This document shows, in pieces, positions 45,456-57,294 of a DNA stretch of 64,000 nt. Source of the stretch: Buxus sempervirens (Eukaryota > Streptophyta > Magnoliopsida > Buxales > Buxaceae); contig OX387183.1 of NCBI GenBank assembly GCA_947561395.2, positions 34,956,853 through 35,020,852 of the forward strand, read 5' to 3'. Positions within the stretch are counted from its first letter, which is position 1. Every line of letters starts with the position of its first letter. A model generated the notes under the pieces. The model searched no databases, was not told the origin of the DNA, and saw only the letters and a list, made by a program, of their open reading frames with translations. A program made the position numbers and the translations under genes.

Positions 45456-46963
45456 TATCTCAACCCAGTCAGACCCTGGTTAGATTGAGTCACTTTAAGA
45501 GGGATTTAGATGATGTTTAGGATTTTTTACTACCCCGTTTTAGTAAGATACAGAATACACGTAATTACATGTTCTAGGGAATCCTGCCAAAGGAACGCGA
45601 TAATTGCCTAAGGCAAGTGGAATTTAAGCGGTCCCCTGTGACCCTCCACTTACCTGAGGATTTTCCTGAAACATCGTAATGCGTGCTAATTCTGCATCTT
45701 ACTGTACGAGGCGGTAAAAAACTCCTTTATCAACAAAATCCGAACAAAGCTCACCCGATTAAACACAGCACGCAGCCCAACTGCACACACAGGCACGCCA
45801 CCACACCGTGGATGACGCTAATCTCCTGCTTTTTGTGTGATAAACTACGTGGGGTGACACGCACGAGGGAGGCTGCGTGGATGATCCGACTCTGAATGCA
45901 TGAGTGAATCGGATATTGCAACTTCTTTACCAAAACTTAGACCTCTCTAGCAGCCTACCCTTCTTATTCCTATGAACTGATCTTTGGGATGGTATTAGCA
46001 CCTACGCTCCCGTGGCTTGCCGGGGAAAGCAGGGTAAACCCATCCCCCCAGTTTCTGGAGTCCATTAACACCACTGGTTTCTTGCCGTGGCACGCAAGGA
46101 TCTAGTACTGGTCCAGACCCTTGTAGGCTTATGTCTCGGGTTGGGTATCCTTCCCCACCTAACGTTTCTGAGTAAACTATGCGTTGAGCATGCGAGGGTG
46201 AGAATGTTGTGAATGATGAATATAAGAGGAGTAAAATCGGCATAAAATCCAGAGTCCATTAGGGGCAGCAACCCTCGCTTTTTGCATCAAATTGAGTAAA
46301 CCTAGATCACGGGCGACCTCAGCCTTAATTTAGGAAGCTCACCTAATTTTGATCAGGGGAACCACCCCAGATCCATGCATGGAGTCCTGTATGCTATGGG
46401 TCTTGACCCATTAGAGTCCGCTGGGAGCACTTTAAGTCCAGATTGGTCTTTTAGAGCAGACGAAAGCCGGCCAGATCAGACAAACAGATGAAAGCATGCC
46501 AGATTAGAACATGGGTACTAAACCCTAGGTCTAGGGATTTTTAGCCTACCTGCTTTAGAAGCAATTTGTATCCTTCCTTTTGGCTCCCATCAGCCTTAAG
46601 GATGAATTCTTTGCAGTTTTGTAAATATCCTGTAAAATTTCGCCCTCGCTGGCAAGTTGTGACTTTTTCTGTGTTCCGACGCCGAAAGCAGATGAAAGAC
46701 AGAAAGACTGATCAGGACTTGAATGTGCTCCTCTACACAAGCATGTATAGGAGTCGCGCCTTCATTGGCGCCAACCGTTAGGACCACACACCATGTGTGC
46801 CTGAATTAAATTCCGCACTGGTTTTGTCTTTTGCTTTATTTTGTGAAGCATGTTAGAACTGCTAGTGATTAGTCTTTTGCTTGAAATTATGCATGTCTTA
46901 AGACTGATTAAGAGTTTGGCGTGGAACCTTAAACTGATTTGGAATTTCGATCGAATAGTTGGC
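45456..46963 (+). other. Leader of element A before ORF1
   Basis: 1.5 kb without a recognisable protein; short ORFs have no domain. I see no tandem structure. It would hold the packaging and dimer signals if these exist. Confidence 0.45.
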
Positions 46964-48342
46964 ATGGCATCTTCATCCTCATCTGAGAGAACCCGTTTCC
47001 CTAAGATAGAGAGGTGCGCCTGGGATACCCCCTGGATCCGTTCTTGGACAAGGCAGCTCCAAGGGAGTGAGTAGATTGAATGGGAGCACAAATACCATAT
47101 GGGACAAACTTTGTCCCTGTTAAATGTGCCGATCAACTAGGATATGATCCAAGCAGCCTTGCTTTTCTGGGATCCCCAGCTTTCAGTGTTTCGATTCGGG
47201 ATCAACGAGTTGACTCCCAAAATTGAGGAACTTGACATGTTCCTCCGATTTCGCGACTTAGGAGAACCCTCTAGGCCAAGTCTCAAAGAAAGCTACAAGA
47301 ATGAAGCTTGTGTTTTCTTTGGCCTCTTAAGGGGAGAATTCCAGACCTTAGGAGGTGACAAATCATTTACTCGGGTCTCCAAAACATTCATAGCTGAGAA
47401 AATAAGAAACAAAAAGCAGGAAAGACCCCGGGCTTGGTTTGACACCTTCACCCTTGTGGTTTTGTCGCAAATCTTCTTTCCAACTGGGGGAGACACCATT
47501 AACTTGGCCCTAATGGAAATTGTGATCAACTCAGGGCAAGGTACCGAATCATGCCACTGATCCTAGCTCAACTATTCCATTCCCTGACTTTGTCCAAAAA
47601 TGGAACCCGGAGGTTTCAAGGATGCGCTCCCCTTCTCCACATTTGGCTGCAAGACCACCTGATGGTGTCATCACCTGTCACTGCATATTACAAGGCAACC
47701 GGCGACAACATCTATTGGTTGGCTCAAAGAGAGATCAAACCAGACCTACCCGCTCGTGAGGATTGGTTTAACCACTTTCTCCACTTGAAGGGAGAAACGG
47801 ACATTAGATGGTGGGGTACATACAACATCCCCTACACCTCCATCATAGCTTTCAAGAAAAGAGAGGGCCTTTCCCTGATAGGACTCACCCATGCCGTGCC
47901 ATACTATCCGATTCGGGTTCTGAGACAGTTTGGGAAACCGCAGGGAATCCCGGTCAAGGATGACTTGGGCAATTTGATTAGTCCACTCACCAAGGGACTA
48001 AGGACCCAACTGCTAATGGAGTGGAAGACGGTGTGCGTGTATCGAGAAGACGTCTTCATCGAATCGCACTTTCGAGACTACGAGCAGTGGATAGCTCGGA
48101 AGTTCGGCCATGACGGCCCCCCACCTCTTCAGCCTGTCGCATCAGGCGACATTCCGGTTCCGCCCCCTGGAACATATAGGGACAGGGTGGCCGAACTGCA
48201 GGAGACCCACTCCCGTATCCATTCAGCTTATGTGGATTCGGAACGGGAGAGTAGGCGGGCCAATACGGCCTTGCAACATGAAATGGAATTAGTGCGCAAG
48301 CGCGCTGAGGAGGACCGACGTCTGCAAAACAAGCTTCTGTGA
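46964..48342 (+). pseudogene. Element A ORF1: PMD-like protein, sense strand
   Basis: The ATG at 46964 opens MASSSSSERTRFPKIERCAW. The core carries AALLFWDPQLSVFRFGINEL, TPKIEELDMFLRF, SYKNEACVFFGL and SKTFIAEKI, later VLRQFGKPQGI, and ends in a charged coiled coil (ALQHEMELVRKRAEEDRR). It is collinear with B's antisense gene 2 and lacks that gene's intron: the matching junction, near 47640, is continuous. ORF1 of unknown role before gag is a known Ogre feature. It is broken in a few places. Relation to the host PMD family is inferred from the WDPQL...FRFG...LTPKIEE pattern. Confidence 0.7.
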
Positions 48343-48749
48343 GCCTTGAGGAGGCAAGACGTGTCCTCCCACTATGATGATGACCAACCTAGCTAGACTT
48401 TGGCTTTGTTGTATTTTGATGAGCATGATGATGTACTTTGTGCCACGGCGGCACTTTTTGATCTAAAGCGTGAATTTATTTTCACTTTGCTATGTATTGT
48501 TCAAACTTAACAAGACAAGAACTTGAAATAAAAGAATTAATTCCCTCCAATAGGGCAACTCGGTCTCCGACAGACCACCTCTTCTCAGATAATTGCAATA
48601 CCCCTGGTCGCTGCGACCACCTAATTTCCTTTGATTGCATCTCTCTTGTTGAGATCGCAAAACCCAACAAGTGTTAAAAAACACCCAAGACCTTGAGCTC
48701 AGATCACGCCCGTCTGTATCTTTCCAAGATCATTCGGTCAAGCCTGTAG

Positions 48750-49250
48750 GGCACTGAAGCCGCCGGTGATTAAACCGGAGTTTGGTGGATGAATGTCCTG
48801 GCATAGCCTTCCCCTTCATGAGGCGCCGAAGTCAATGGTGATTAAACCAACGACTAGCTAAGGCACGCCCGGGAATTACTAGACGAAGTTTTGGGGCACC
48901 GAAGCCGCCGACGGATGAGTCGGATATTGGTGGAGGAGCGTCCTGGCATAGCCTACCCCTTTTAGTGACACCAAAGCCGCCGGTGATTGAATCGGATATT
49001 GGCTGCGGAGCGTCCGGGTACTACTAGCCAAAATCTTAGGGCACCAAAGCCGCCGACAGATGAGTCGGATATTGGTGGAGGAGCGTCCTGGCATAACCTT
49101 CCCCTTTGTGAGGCGCCGAAGTCAATGGTGATTAAACCAACGACTAGCTAAAGCATGCCTGGGAACTACTAGCCGAAGTTAGGCGCCGACGCCGCCAGTA
49201 AATAAACTGGAGATTGGCTGAGGTATGCCTGGGTGCTGCTTTTCAGCTCA
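48750..49250 (+). repeat. 72-bp tandem array, about seven units, each with a small hairpin
   Basis: Units start near 48750, 48822, 48894, 48966, 49039, 49112 and 49182. Each holds a hairpin with a 6-base loop whose arms differ: CCGGT/ACCGG, TGGT/ACCA, CCGAC/GTCGG, CCGGT/ATCGG, CCGAC/GTCGG, TGGT/ACCA, CCAGT/ACTGG. Units 2 and 6 (290 bp apart) and units 3 and 5 (145 bp apart) are most alike, showing higher-order duplication. It lies between ORF1 and gag and is noncoding. Confidence 0.82.
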
Positions 49251-49319
49251 CCCCCTGCGGAGACCCTGCATTGGTCCAACCCTGTGATTCTGAGCTCAAA
49301 CAAAACCCCTTAAATTGAA

Positions 49320-49975
49320 GGTTCTCTTTCCTTGCCTAAACAACTAAAATAGATCAGCTTGACCCCAGGTTCTCTTCCCTTGCTAAGTGGCTAAAATAGA
49401 TTCGGTCACTAGGGTTCTCTTCCCTAGTTGCTCAAGAGCGACTAAAATAGACCAGTTAAACCAGGTTCTCTTTCCCAGTCGCTTCCAAGCGACTAAAATA
49501 GATCAGCTTTCAAAACAAATAGGGTTCTCTCTCCCTGTTACCTGCGGGTAGCTAAAATAGATTCAGTCATTAGGGTTCTCTTCCCCGGTCATCTTAGGAC
49601 AGCCAAAATAGATCAGTCTTCAGGATTCATTAGGGTTCTCTCTCCCGGTCGTCTTAGGACAGCCAAAATAGATCAGTTGATTCAAAGTAGGGTTCTCTCT
49701 CCCGGTCGTCTTAGGACAGCCAAAATAGATCAGTCTTCAAGATTCATTAGGGTTCTCTCTCCCGGTCACCTGCAGGTAGCCAAAATAGATCAGTTGATTC
49801 AAAATAAGGTTCTCTTCCCTGGTTGCCTTAGGGTAGCTAAAATAGATCAGTTTTCAAATTCATTAAGGGTTCTCTTCCCCGGTTACGTGCGGGTAGCCAA
49901 AATAGATCAGTTGATCCAAAATCAGGTTCTCTTCCCTTGTTACCTTGAGGTAGCTAAAATAGATTAGTCAGTCCA
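49320..49975 (+). repeat. Array of twelve 45-61-bp units with covarying hairpins
   Basis: Each unit reads ggttctctt(t)ccc, hairpin, (t/c)aaaatagatcag, variable tail. Units begin near 49320, 49368, 49413, 49463, 49523, 49573, 49633, 49690, 49750, 49807, 49868 and 49924. Arms include GTTGCTC/GAGCGAC, GTCGCTT/AAGCGAC, GTTACC/GGTAGC, GGTCGTC/GACAGCC, GTTGCC/GGTAGC and GGTTAC/GTAGCC. Units 1 and 2 pair poorly. The open frame across it is a repeat by-product. Confidence 0.88.
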
Positions 49976-50136
49976 AATCCAATCAAAAAATCAGCATAAA
50001 TAAAAGGAATAGATTCTACCAAATAAATTGCATAACCAATTTGTGTAAAATTGCACTAATGCCCGTCAATTGTCCACCAGGTACAAAAATTGCTTTCAGA
50101 AATCCGTACTTACTAAGATTGAGGAGAAGGCTCGAA

Positions 50137-51570
50137 ATGGATCAGCAAGAAGAGCAGACGCCGCCAGGGCAACATCCTGCAGAGTCCAGTCATGCGCAAG
50201 TAGTTAACGAGATGCAACAGAAGATGGACAGAATGAGTGCCATCATCCAGGAATTGATGATAGAGCTGAGAGAATTGAGGCAGGCCCCGCCAATGGTACC
50301 AGTCGCCCAGCAGCAGCAACCACAATTCCCGCCACCAGCGGAGGCGGTGCCACCGCCGCGTCCAGTAAACCCCCCTCCCCTAGCACCACCACCACCACCA
50401 TCGGCAGCGCCATTTCACGTGGCACAACAAGATCAATTTCTGCCTATCCATCTGGGACAGGGTGATGAGGACTGGTACAGAGCCCAGGAGGTGCAGTTTG
50501 AGGAGAAACTAACAGCAGTAAGGGAGGAGAACAGAACAGAAATGGCCGCCTTGAAGGAGCAGCTCAAACAACTCCAACCTAGCACAGTGCAGAGTGAGGC
50601 TACCCTGGAAAGCCTCTGCTTCTTTTCAGACATCCAACTCCCGGTTAAATTCAAATGCCCTGAGTTGCACCAGTTCGATGGCACCGGGTGCCCCTTGAAC
50701 CATCTAAGGTCCTATTCTAGCGACATGTGCCAGTATGCCAAGGAAGAGCGGATCATGGTGCAGTTCTTCCAGAAGTCATTAACTGGGGCCGCTTACTCTT
50801 GGTTCTTGAGTCTGGACAAAGCTAAGATAAAGACGTGGAATGACCTGGCAGCAGTCTTCATCCAGCAGTACCGCCTAAATAGTCAGATTGTACAGACTAG
50901 GGCAGAACTATAGCGGTTGACTAAGAAAAGCCAAGAGTCGGTGAGAGAATATGCCAAACGTTGGAAAGAGTTGGCAGCGCTGGTACAGCCGCCACTATTA
51001 GAACAGGAGATGACATCTCTGTTTATTGCGTCATTGGGGCAGCCGTTCTTCACTTTGCTACTGGGGCAAAGTACATCAAATTTCAACGACCTGATCTTGA
51101 CTGCGGATCGGATTGAAGATGCAGTAAGAGCCGGGAAAATAGATGGCAGTGGGCAGAGTGCCGCACCAAGGAGGCCAGTAACTGGACAGGCTAGCAAAAA
51201 CCAGGGATAAAAGCCTTGAAGGCAAGACCAACAGGCGGTGAACTATGTGTATCCAGCACAGCCCCACCACTTCTCCCAAGGACCAAAGGCGGTAGCACCT
51301 CAAGGGACCGGGCAGGCAGCTTACCAAGGGGTAAGAAGAACAAGGGAAGAGATGGAGGCCAGGATGAAGCAGGTTTTCACTCCACTCCCGTATGCGCCAG
51401 CAGAGTTACTACCTACTTTGCTGAAGAAGGGGTACGTACAAGTCAAACCCCCGAACCCTCGTTTGGTCAACGCTAGAAGCTATAATGTAGCAGAGCGGTG
51501 TGAGTACCACTCTGGTGCTCCAGGGCACCACACCAATCGGTGCTGGGATCTAAGGCACGACATCTAGGAC
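50137..51570 (+). pseudogene. Element A gag
   Basis: The ATG at 50137 opens MDQQEEQTPPGQHPAE. A Gln/Pro-rich segment with PPPPP runs follows, then the gag core (HQFDGTGCPLNHLRSYSSD, VQFFQKSLTGAAYSWFLSL, WNDLAAVFIQQYRLNSQIV) and the variant knuckle CEYHSGAPGHHTNRC near 51508-51552. Gag forms the particle and binds the element RNA. It matches B's gag in order and knuckle spacing. It belongs to a broken element. Confidence 0.85.
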
Positions 51571-52848
51571 TTGATCGACAGTAAGCGCATCATGGTCGAC
51601 CCCCCGGCACCACCTGCCCAGACTCCCGTAGCCAGCATGACTACCAATCCTCTCTCAGATCACTCAAAAGCCTCCACTAGTAGGACGGCGAATCAAGTGA
51701 GCAGTGATCAGGGCACCGGGTAGCTCGGTCCTTCTGTACTTATTGGCCGACCAGGGCAGACAGTGAAGGTGCAGCTTCAAGCAGAAACCCACTCAACAGC
51801 AATTGCAGTTAAGGAGAATACAGATGTCTACATCTGTACGATAGAGGATGAACCTCAGAGCAGTGAGGAAGTCACGGAGCCATGGAACCCCGTGCAATGT
51901 GGATGGATCAGTAACTCCCCGTCCCCTCCCCGCAGAGAAGGAGTGGGTAGTTCCGAAGAACCCTAGTTCCGAGATGGGCCACAGGACACAGACGCATCAG
52001 TGGGCAGTTCAAGGGTACCCCCGCAGATGTCTACTAGATGGCCGCTTGAGTACATGTCTGCAACATCAGAGCCGAACTTGCAATCCCTCACCGATCCCCT
52101 ATCAGCTGAACCAAGTTCAGAATCCCTCTCCCACGGCACGTCTGAGTGGTTTGGCGCCCCTCACACCGCAAAAGAGGAGGAACCACCATCCGCTCCCGAA
52201 CTAGCAAACCTGCCTGATCCATATGAGAGCTCGAACGAGTCCGCTAATACAGACTCAGAAGACACATCAGCAGAAGAAAGCAGGACAGTGAACGTCATTG
52301 AAGGAGATGGCGGTGACTCCCCTACAGGTTTCCCTCAGGTGCACTTCCACCCATCCGAAGACCAAGAATTCTTCTTCCCAACCCCCATCTCTCACCCTAG
52401 CCCTTTAACCCTCAACATCCACAATATCATGGACTCGCCTCCACAAGACCCCTTCTCCCTTTCATTTGAACCACCCACCCTCAACCTTTCCCAACTCCAT
52501 CTTGGACTGCCTCCCTACAATGCGGTACCCCCACCTTGCCCCACCCAACCATTCTACCATCAAGCTACCTCCACCACCTCCATTGAGGCAGAAATTGACC
52601 GTATCACCCGATCCGGTCGATACATAAACACAAACCCCTCACCCGCACCAGAGGAGGGAGCAGAAGCAGAAGCAAAGAGGAAAGAAAAAGGGAATGACGT
52701 GGTTACTGAATTACCACAGAGCCTCAAGAGAAAGGGGAGGGCCACGGAAGAAGAAATCATAGATTTGCATCATAGTGTGTTCACTCCAGAGTACGACCTC
52801 CTCCAGCAGCTGAGCAAAGTGCCCGCCCAAATTTCCATAATGTGACTC
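51571..52848 (+). other. Element A gag-to-protease linker
   Basis: Pro/Ser/Thr-rich and Glu-rich coding sequence (for example SPSPPRRE) with no catalytic motif. It includes ITRSGRYI near 52600, like the RSGK motif before the protease in B. It ends just before the segment with KVPAQISIM, which B has as KVPAQISIL. Confidence 0.5.
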
Positions 52849-55195
52849 TTGATTGATTCAGAGAAGCACCGGGCAGTGTTAATGAAGGTCCTAGGGGACG
52901 CACACGTACCAGCAAGCATTGATCCCAAGCAACTAGGGGCAGTAGTGACAGTGATCATGGCACCCCAGGCCATCTCCTTTTCTGCAGCAGATCTGCCACC
53001 TGAGGGTTGTGACCACACTGAGCCACTCTGCATAACCGTGAAATGTGTAGATCTCATTGTAAAGCTGGCCATGATCGACAATGGATCGGCATTGAATATA
53101 TGTCCTATGAGGACATTCCATAGCCTGCAGCTGAATCCTTCGATGATCAAGCCAAGTGCTCATAATGTCAGAGGCTTCGACAATTCCAGGAGAGAATCGC
53201 TGGGGGAGGTTACCTTGGTGGTCATGATTGCGGACAGGCCCTTTACCATGGAGTTCGAACTCATGGATATCAACGCCTCATTTAATCTACTGATTGGGAG
53301 GCCTTGGCTGCATCAGGCAGGAGCAGTATCTTCCACACTGCATAGGATGGTCCGATTTGTATCGGGTAGTGAGCTGATCACGGTACATGCGAAAGACCAC
53401 CGGGAGTTCAAAAGGGTCGGAGTACCCTATGTGGACTATGAGTTGCCCACCACACTTAATTTCCAGGTAGTGGAGATGGTGCAGGTAAATCGTATCCCTG
53501 AATCTGAAAGGGGGCAATGGCTCTCGAAGATGAGAAGAAAGTACATGTTTAGCTCTGCTGACTGTGCAGACTGGGGTCTCAGAGCCGGTGATGGACTGGG
53601 CAGGTATAAGCAGGGAATTAAGGCAGCCATCCAACCTTATGAGCAGACCACTGGGTTTGGACTGGGATTCAGGCCACAGCCAGAAGACTACTCCCGACTC
53701 CTTGGGAACCGTGCCGAAAGGAAAAGAGTCAGAACTGAAGGAAGAGACCCCCACTGGCCCATATGTGTGCACGAGAACTTAGACCACCGCTTCACTAACA
53801 TAGAGCGTGAAGCGGCCCAAGCCATTGAGAACATAGTCCCCCAAGGGTGGGGATATGAGTTTCTGGACACCCCTGCCATGGAAGAGGACTACCTGCAAGG
53901 ACTGGCTCAGATGCTCTGGGAAGAGCCACCATCCATGGAAATCATTGGAGATCTAGTGGAAGTAGACCCATTGGCTCCCGAGGGGTCACCAAATGGCCTG
54001 CCAGCACTAGTCGCCCTAGACTCTGTTGACGAAGTCACCATGGCTTTCGCCCCACCAGATGAAGAGTTCATCCCTGATGGGATCCCAATCAACTCTGCGA
54101 TTGTGATGGAAGTGCCACCACCTGCTCCCATTGAGGAATCCAAAGAAGAAGGTCCAATCATGTATGTCTGCATGATGGAAGGACGAGACAGCTCAGGAGC
54201 ACCAACTCGCGGGCCAGGGTCACCTCCCTATATCCCGCACCCCGGAACTCGCAATGGCTTGAACCGCATGTTCCGTAGCATGCCCCAAGTGCTAAGGCCA
54301 GTGCCGGAAGAAGTGTACCATGCAGCCTATGGCAAATGGGCACCACCAGCTTACTCTTCCACTGTGTCTGGGATACCAACCAGGATACCCATAGCATTTG
54401 CACCACCCAGAGTTGACCCAGCCAACGGAGTCATCATTGCCTACGCGCCACCAGAGGACGAGATACCGTGGGCAATCCCCCTCAGTGGATCATGGGTAAA
54501 GGTATTGTCAGAGTCTGGCCCCAGATCAGAAAGAAGCCAGAACAAGCCGGTAGGAGGCGTAGCACAGGATCCTATCTACATCTCTTCTGACGAAAGCGCC
54601 AACATGGTGCTAGCGGGAGAGCCAGAAAAGACGATTGCTATTAACAAGGAAGCCGAGGCATCACTAAAGAACTGGAGCGCCACGCCTTTTACTATCAGCG
54701 AAGCCGCTATCCCAAAGGGGGTTTCTGTCACCTCTGAAATTTCTGTTGTAGCTACTGCTGAAATTTTTAATGAACATCTGAATGCTTCCTACGACTCGTA
54801 TCTGTTTGAAAATGAAAATAACAAAAATAAGCAACTTGAGCATCGCAATCTCAGTGTCGATCCCGAAGCACACCTAGAAGATCTGGGGCACTGGATAGGT
54901 AATGAGATTGCCATAATTAAACAAAAAGAACAAAAAGAAATTGAAAAGCCAGTGCAGATGGCAATAATAAATGAAATGCATGAGCCAGTGTCCAATCCTG
55001 AAAACGAGCAAGAACTCGACAAATCAGATTGGGGTACTTGCCCATCACAGCAAGAAGATTCAGACATCGTCCCCTGTGAGCCTTCCGAGCATAAGGACAA
55101 CGATGAATCATGGGAGACCCCGCTTGAATTCCAGCTTGCATTGGAAAGGCATGAAAAGGGTCCCCAGGCTAACATTGAGGAAACAGAACCAATTG
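52849..55195 (+). CDS. Element A protease, G-patch-like region and acidic linker
   Basis: This is the first part of a 966-codon open frame. The protease region has LAMIDNGSALNICPMRTF (DNGSA in place of DTGSA) and FNLLIGRPWLHQAG. A G-patch-like segment (DWGLRAGDGLGRYKQGI) follows near 53570-53620. A long Pro/Glu-rich linker, with the motif FAPP(D/R) repeated, then leads to RT. The same order is found in B. The linker has no known enzyme motif. The element as a whole is broken. Confidence 0.8.
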
Positions 55196-56267
55196 ACATA
55201 GGTGAAATAGCACAACCAAGGATCCTCCAAATTGGTAAAAAGCTGTCACCATTATTGAGAAAACAGATGTTTGATTTTCTTAAATCTTATTCTGACATGT
55301 TTGCATGGTCATACGAGGATATGCTCGAGTTAGACATGGACTTGGTTGTGCATCGGTTACCAACAAAGTCTGATGCCGTACCTATGAAACAGAAGCTCAG
55401 GGGCACGAAGCCCGAATGGGCCCTGAAGATCAAGGAAGAGGTCACCAAGCAGTTGGATGCCGGATTCCTGCAAGTAACTCACTATCCAGAGTGGTTGGCC
55501 AACATCGTGCCAGTTCCCAAGAAAGACGGGAAAGTCAGGATGTGTGTTGACTATAGAGATCTGAACAGAGCAAGTCCGAAGGATGACTTCCCATTGCCGC
55601 ACATTGATGTACTGGTGGACAATACAGCAATGCATTCGATGTTCTCCTTCATGGATGGCTTCTCTGGTTACAACCAGATAAGGATGGCACCTAGGATATG
55701 GAGAAGACATCCTTTATCATGCACTGGGGCACTTACTGTTACCGCGTGATGCCATTCGGACTAAAGAATGCGGGTGCTACGTATCAGCGTGCAATGACCT
55801 CAATATTCCACGACATGATGCACAAGGAGATGGAAGTGTATGTGGATGACATGATCGCAAAGTCTAAGGAAGAAGAAGACCACTTGGTGAACCTTGGAAA
55901 GATGTTCGACAGACTCAGAGTGCACAAACTTCGGCTCAACCCAAACAAATGTGTGTTTGGAGTGACTTCAGGAAAATTGCTCGGATTCATAGTGGGCAAG
56001 CGAGGCATTGAGGTTGATCCCGTCAAAGCAAAGGCAATTCTGGAGATGCCTCCTCCGTCGACAGAAAAGGAAGTGAGAGGATTCCTGGGCAGGTTACAGT
56101 ATATCAGTAGGTTCATTGCGCAGATGACTCCTGTGTGTGAACCTATATTCAAGCTGCTAAAGAAAGACAACCCTGTGATTTGGAATGACAACTGTCAAGT
56201 AGCATTTGATAAGATCAAAGCCTATCTGATGAGCCCACAAACATTGGTCCCGCCTGTCCCGGGATGA
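55196..56267 (+). pseudogene. Element A reverse transcriptase
   Basis: Complete RT signature set: YSDMFAWSYEDMLELD, EWLANIVPVPKKDGKVRMCV, DYRDLNRASPKDDFPLPHID, FSFMDGFSGYNQIRMA, MPFGLKNAGATYQRAM, YVDDMIAKS and LGFIVGKRGIEVDP, then RGFLGRLQYISRFIA. YVDD holds the catalytic aspartates. It is closely similar to B's RT at 34053-34960. It belongs to a broken element. Confidence 0.9.
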
Positions 56268-56270
56268 CCC

Positions 56271-57160
56271 TTGATTATGTATCTGACAGTCTCTGAGACA
56301 GCTGTAGGATGTGTGTTAGGGCAACACGATGAGAAAGGAAGGAAAGAACAAGCAATCTATTACCTAAGCAAGAAGTTTACCAACATCGAAGTCAGATACA
56401 CAGTGCTTGAAAAGACGTGTTATGCCCTGGTCTGGGCAGCTCAGAAACTCCGGCATTATTTGCTCAGTCACACAGTCTTGCTGATCTCAAATCTCGATCC
56501 CCTTAAGTATATCTTTGAGAAGCCGATCTCCACTGGTAGGGTTGCCAGGTGGCAGGTCCTTTTATCTGAGTATGACATTGTCTACACAACTAGAAAGGCG
56601 ATAAAAGGGCAGGCTGTAGCAGATCACTTGGCAGAGCACCCCCTACCAGACTACCAGCCGTTCCTGACTCACTTTCCCGATGACGATGTGATGTGTGCAG
56701 AATCCGTGGAGAGCACAGAGGAAACTAAGTGGAAAATGTTCTTTGACGGGGCAGTCAATGTAAATGGAAATGGGATCGGAGCAGTACTGATCTCCCCAGA
56801 TGGTGTTCATCACCCGATAGCAGCGAAACTCCTATTTGATTGCACTAGCAACATGGCCGAATACGAAGCATGTGTGTTAGGCTTGGGAGCAGCAATCGAG
56901 ATGCATATACAAGAGCTAAAAGTATTCGGTGATTCAAGTCTTATCATCTATCAAGTGATGGGAGACTGGAAGACCAGAGATGTGAAGTTAGTGCCATACC
57001 AAGAGCTGGTCAAGGAATTAGAAGAGGAATTCGAGAGCGTGACATTCGACTACATTCCACGAGATGGGAACCGGTTTGCGGATGCACTGGCCACGCTGGC
57101 GTCAATGGCCACCATCACGGATGATACTTGGGTGCAGCCATTGGAGATAGAAATTCGGCT
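56271..57160 (+). CDS. Element A RNase H and archaeal-type RNase H
   Basis: The first RNase H has TAVGCVLGQHDEKGR, AIYYLSKKFTNIEVRYTVLE and YALVWAAQKLRHY, then LDPLKYIFEKP. The second, archaeal-type domain has MFFDGAVNVNGNGIGAVLIS, MAEYEACVLGLGAAIE, FGDSSLIIYQVMGDW and DYIPRDGNRFADALATLAS. The acquired second RNase H is a diagnostic trait of the Tat clade. The element as a whole is broken. Confidence 0.88.
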
Positions 57161-57294
57161 ACCCTGTTTACTGCTTCAGTGTAGAGAAAAGCACACCCGG
57201 AGAAGAGCCTTGGTACGTAGACATCGAAAGGTACATAAGGAACAGAATTCTGCCAGAAGGTGCCTCAGCTGCAGAGAAGCGAACTATACAGAGG

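Noticed and set aside
49677-49967. 96-codon ORF with repeated VLSPG...AKIDQ peptides
   Set aside because: It is a translation of the tandem hairpin array; peptide repeats follow the DNA units and there is no start context or domain.
48750-49975. CRISPR-like look of regularly spaced repeats
   Set aside because: Units are directly tandem or degenerate, the spacers are not unique, and the setting is a plant retrotransposon.
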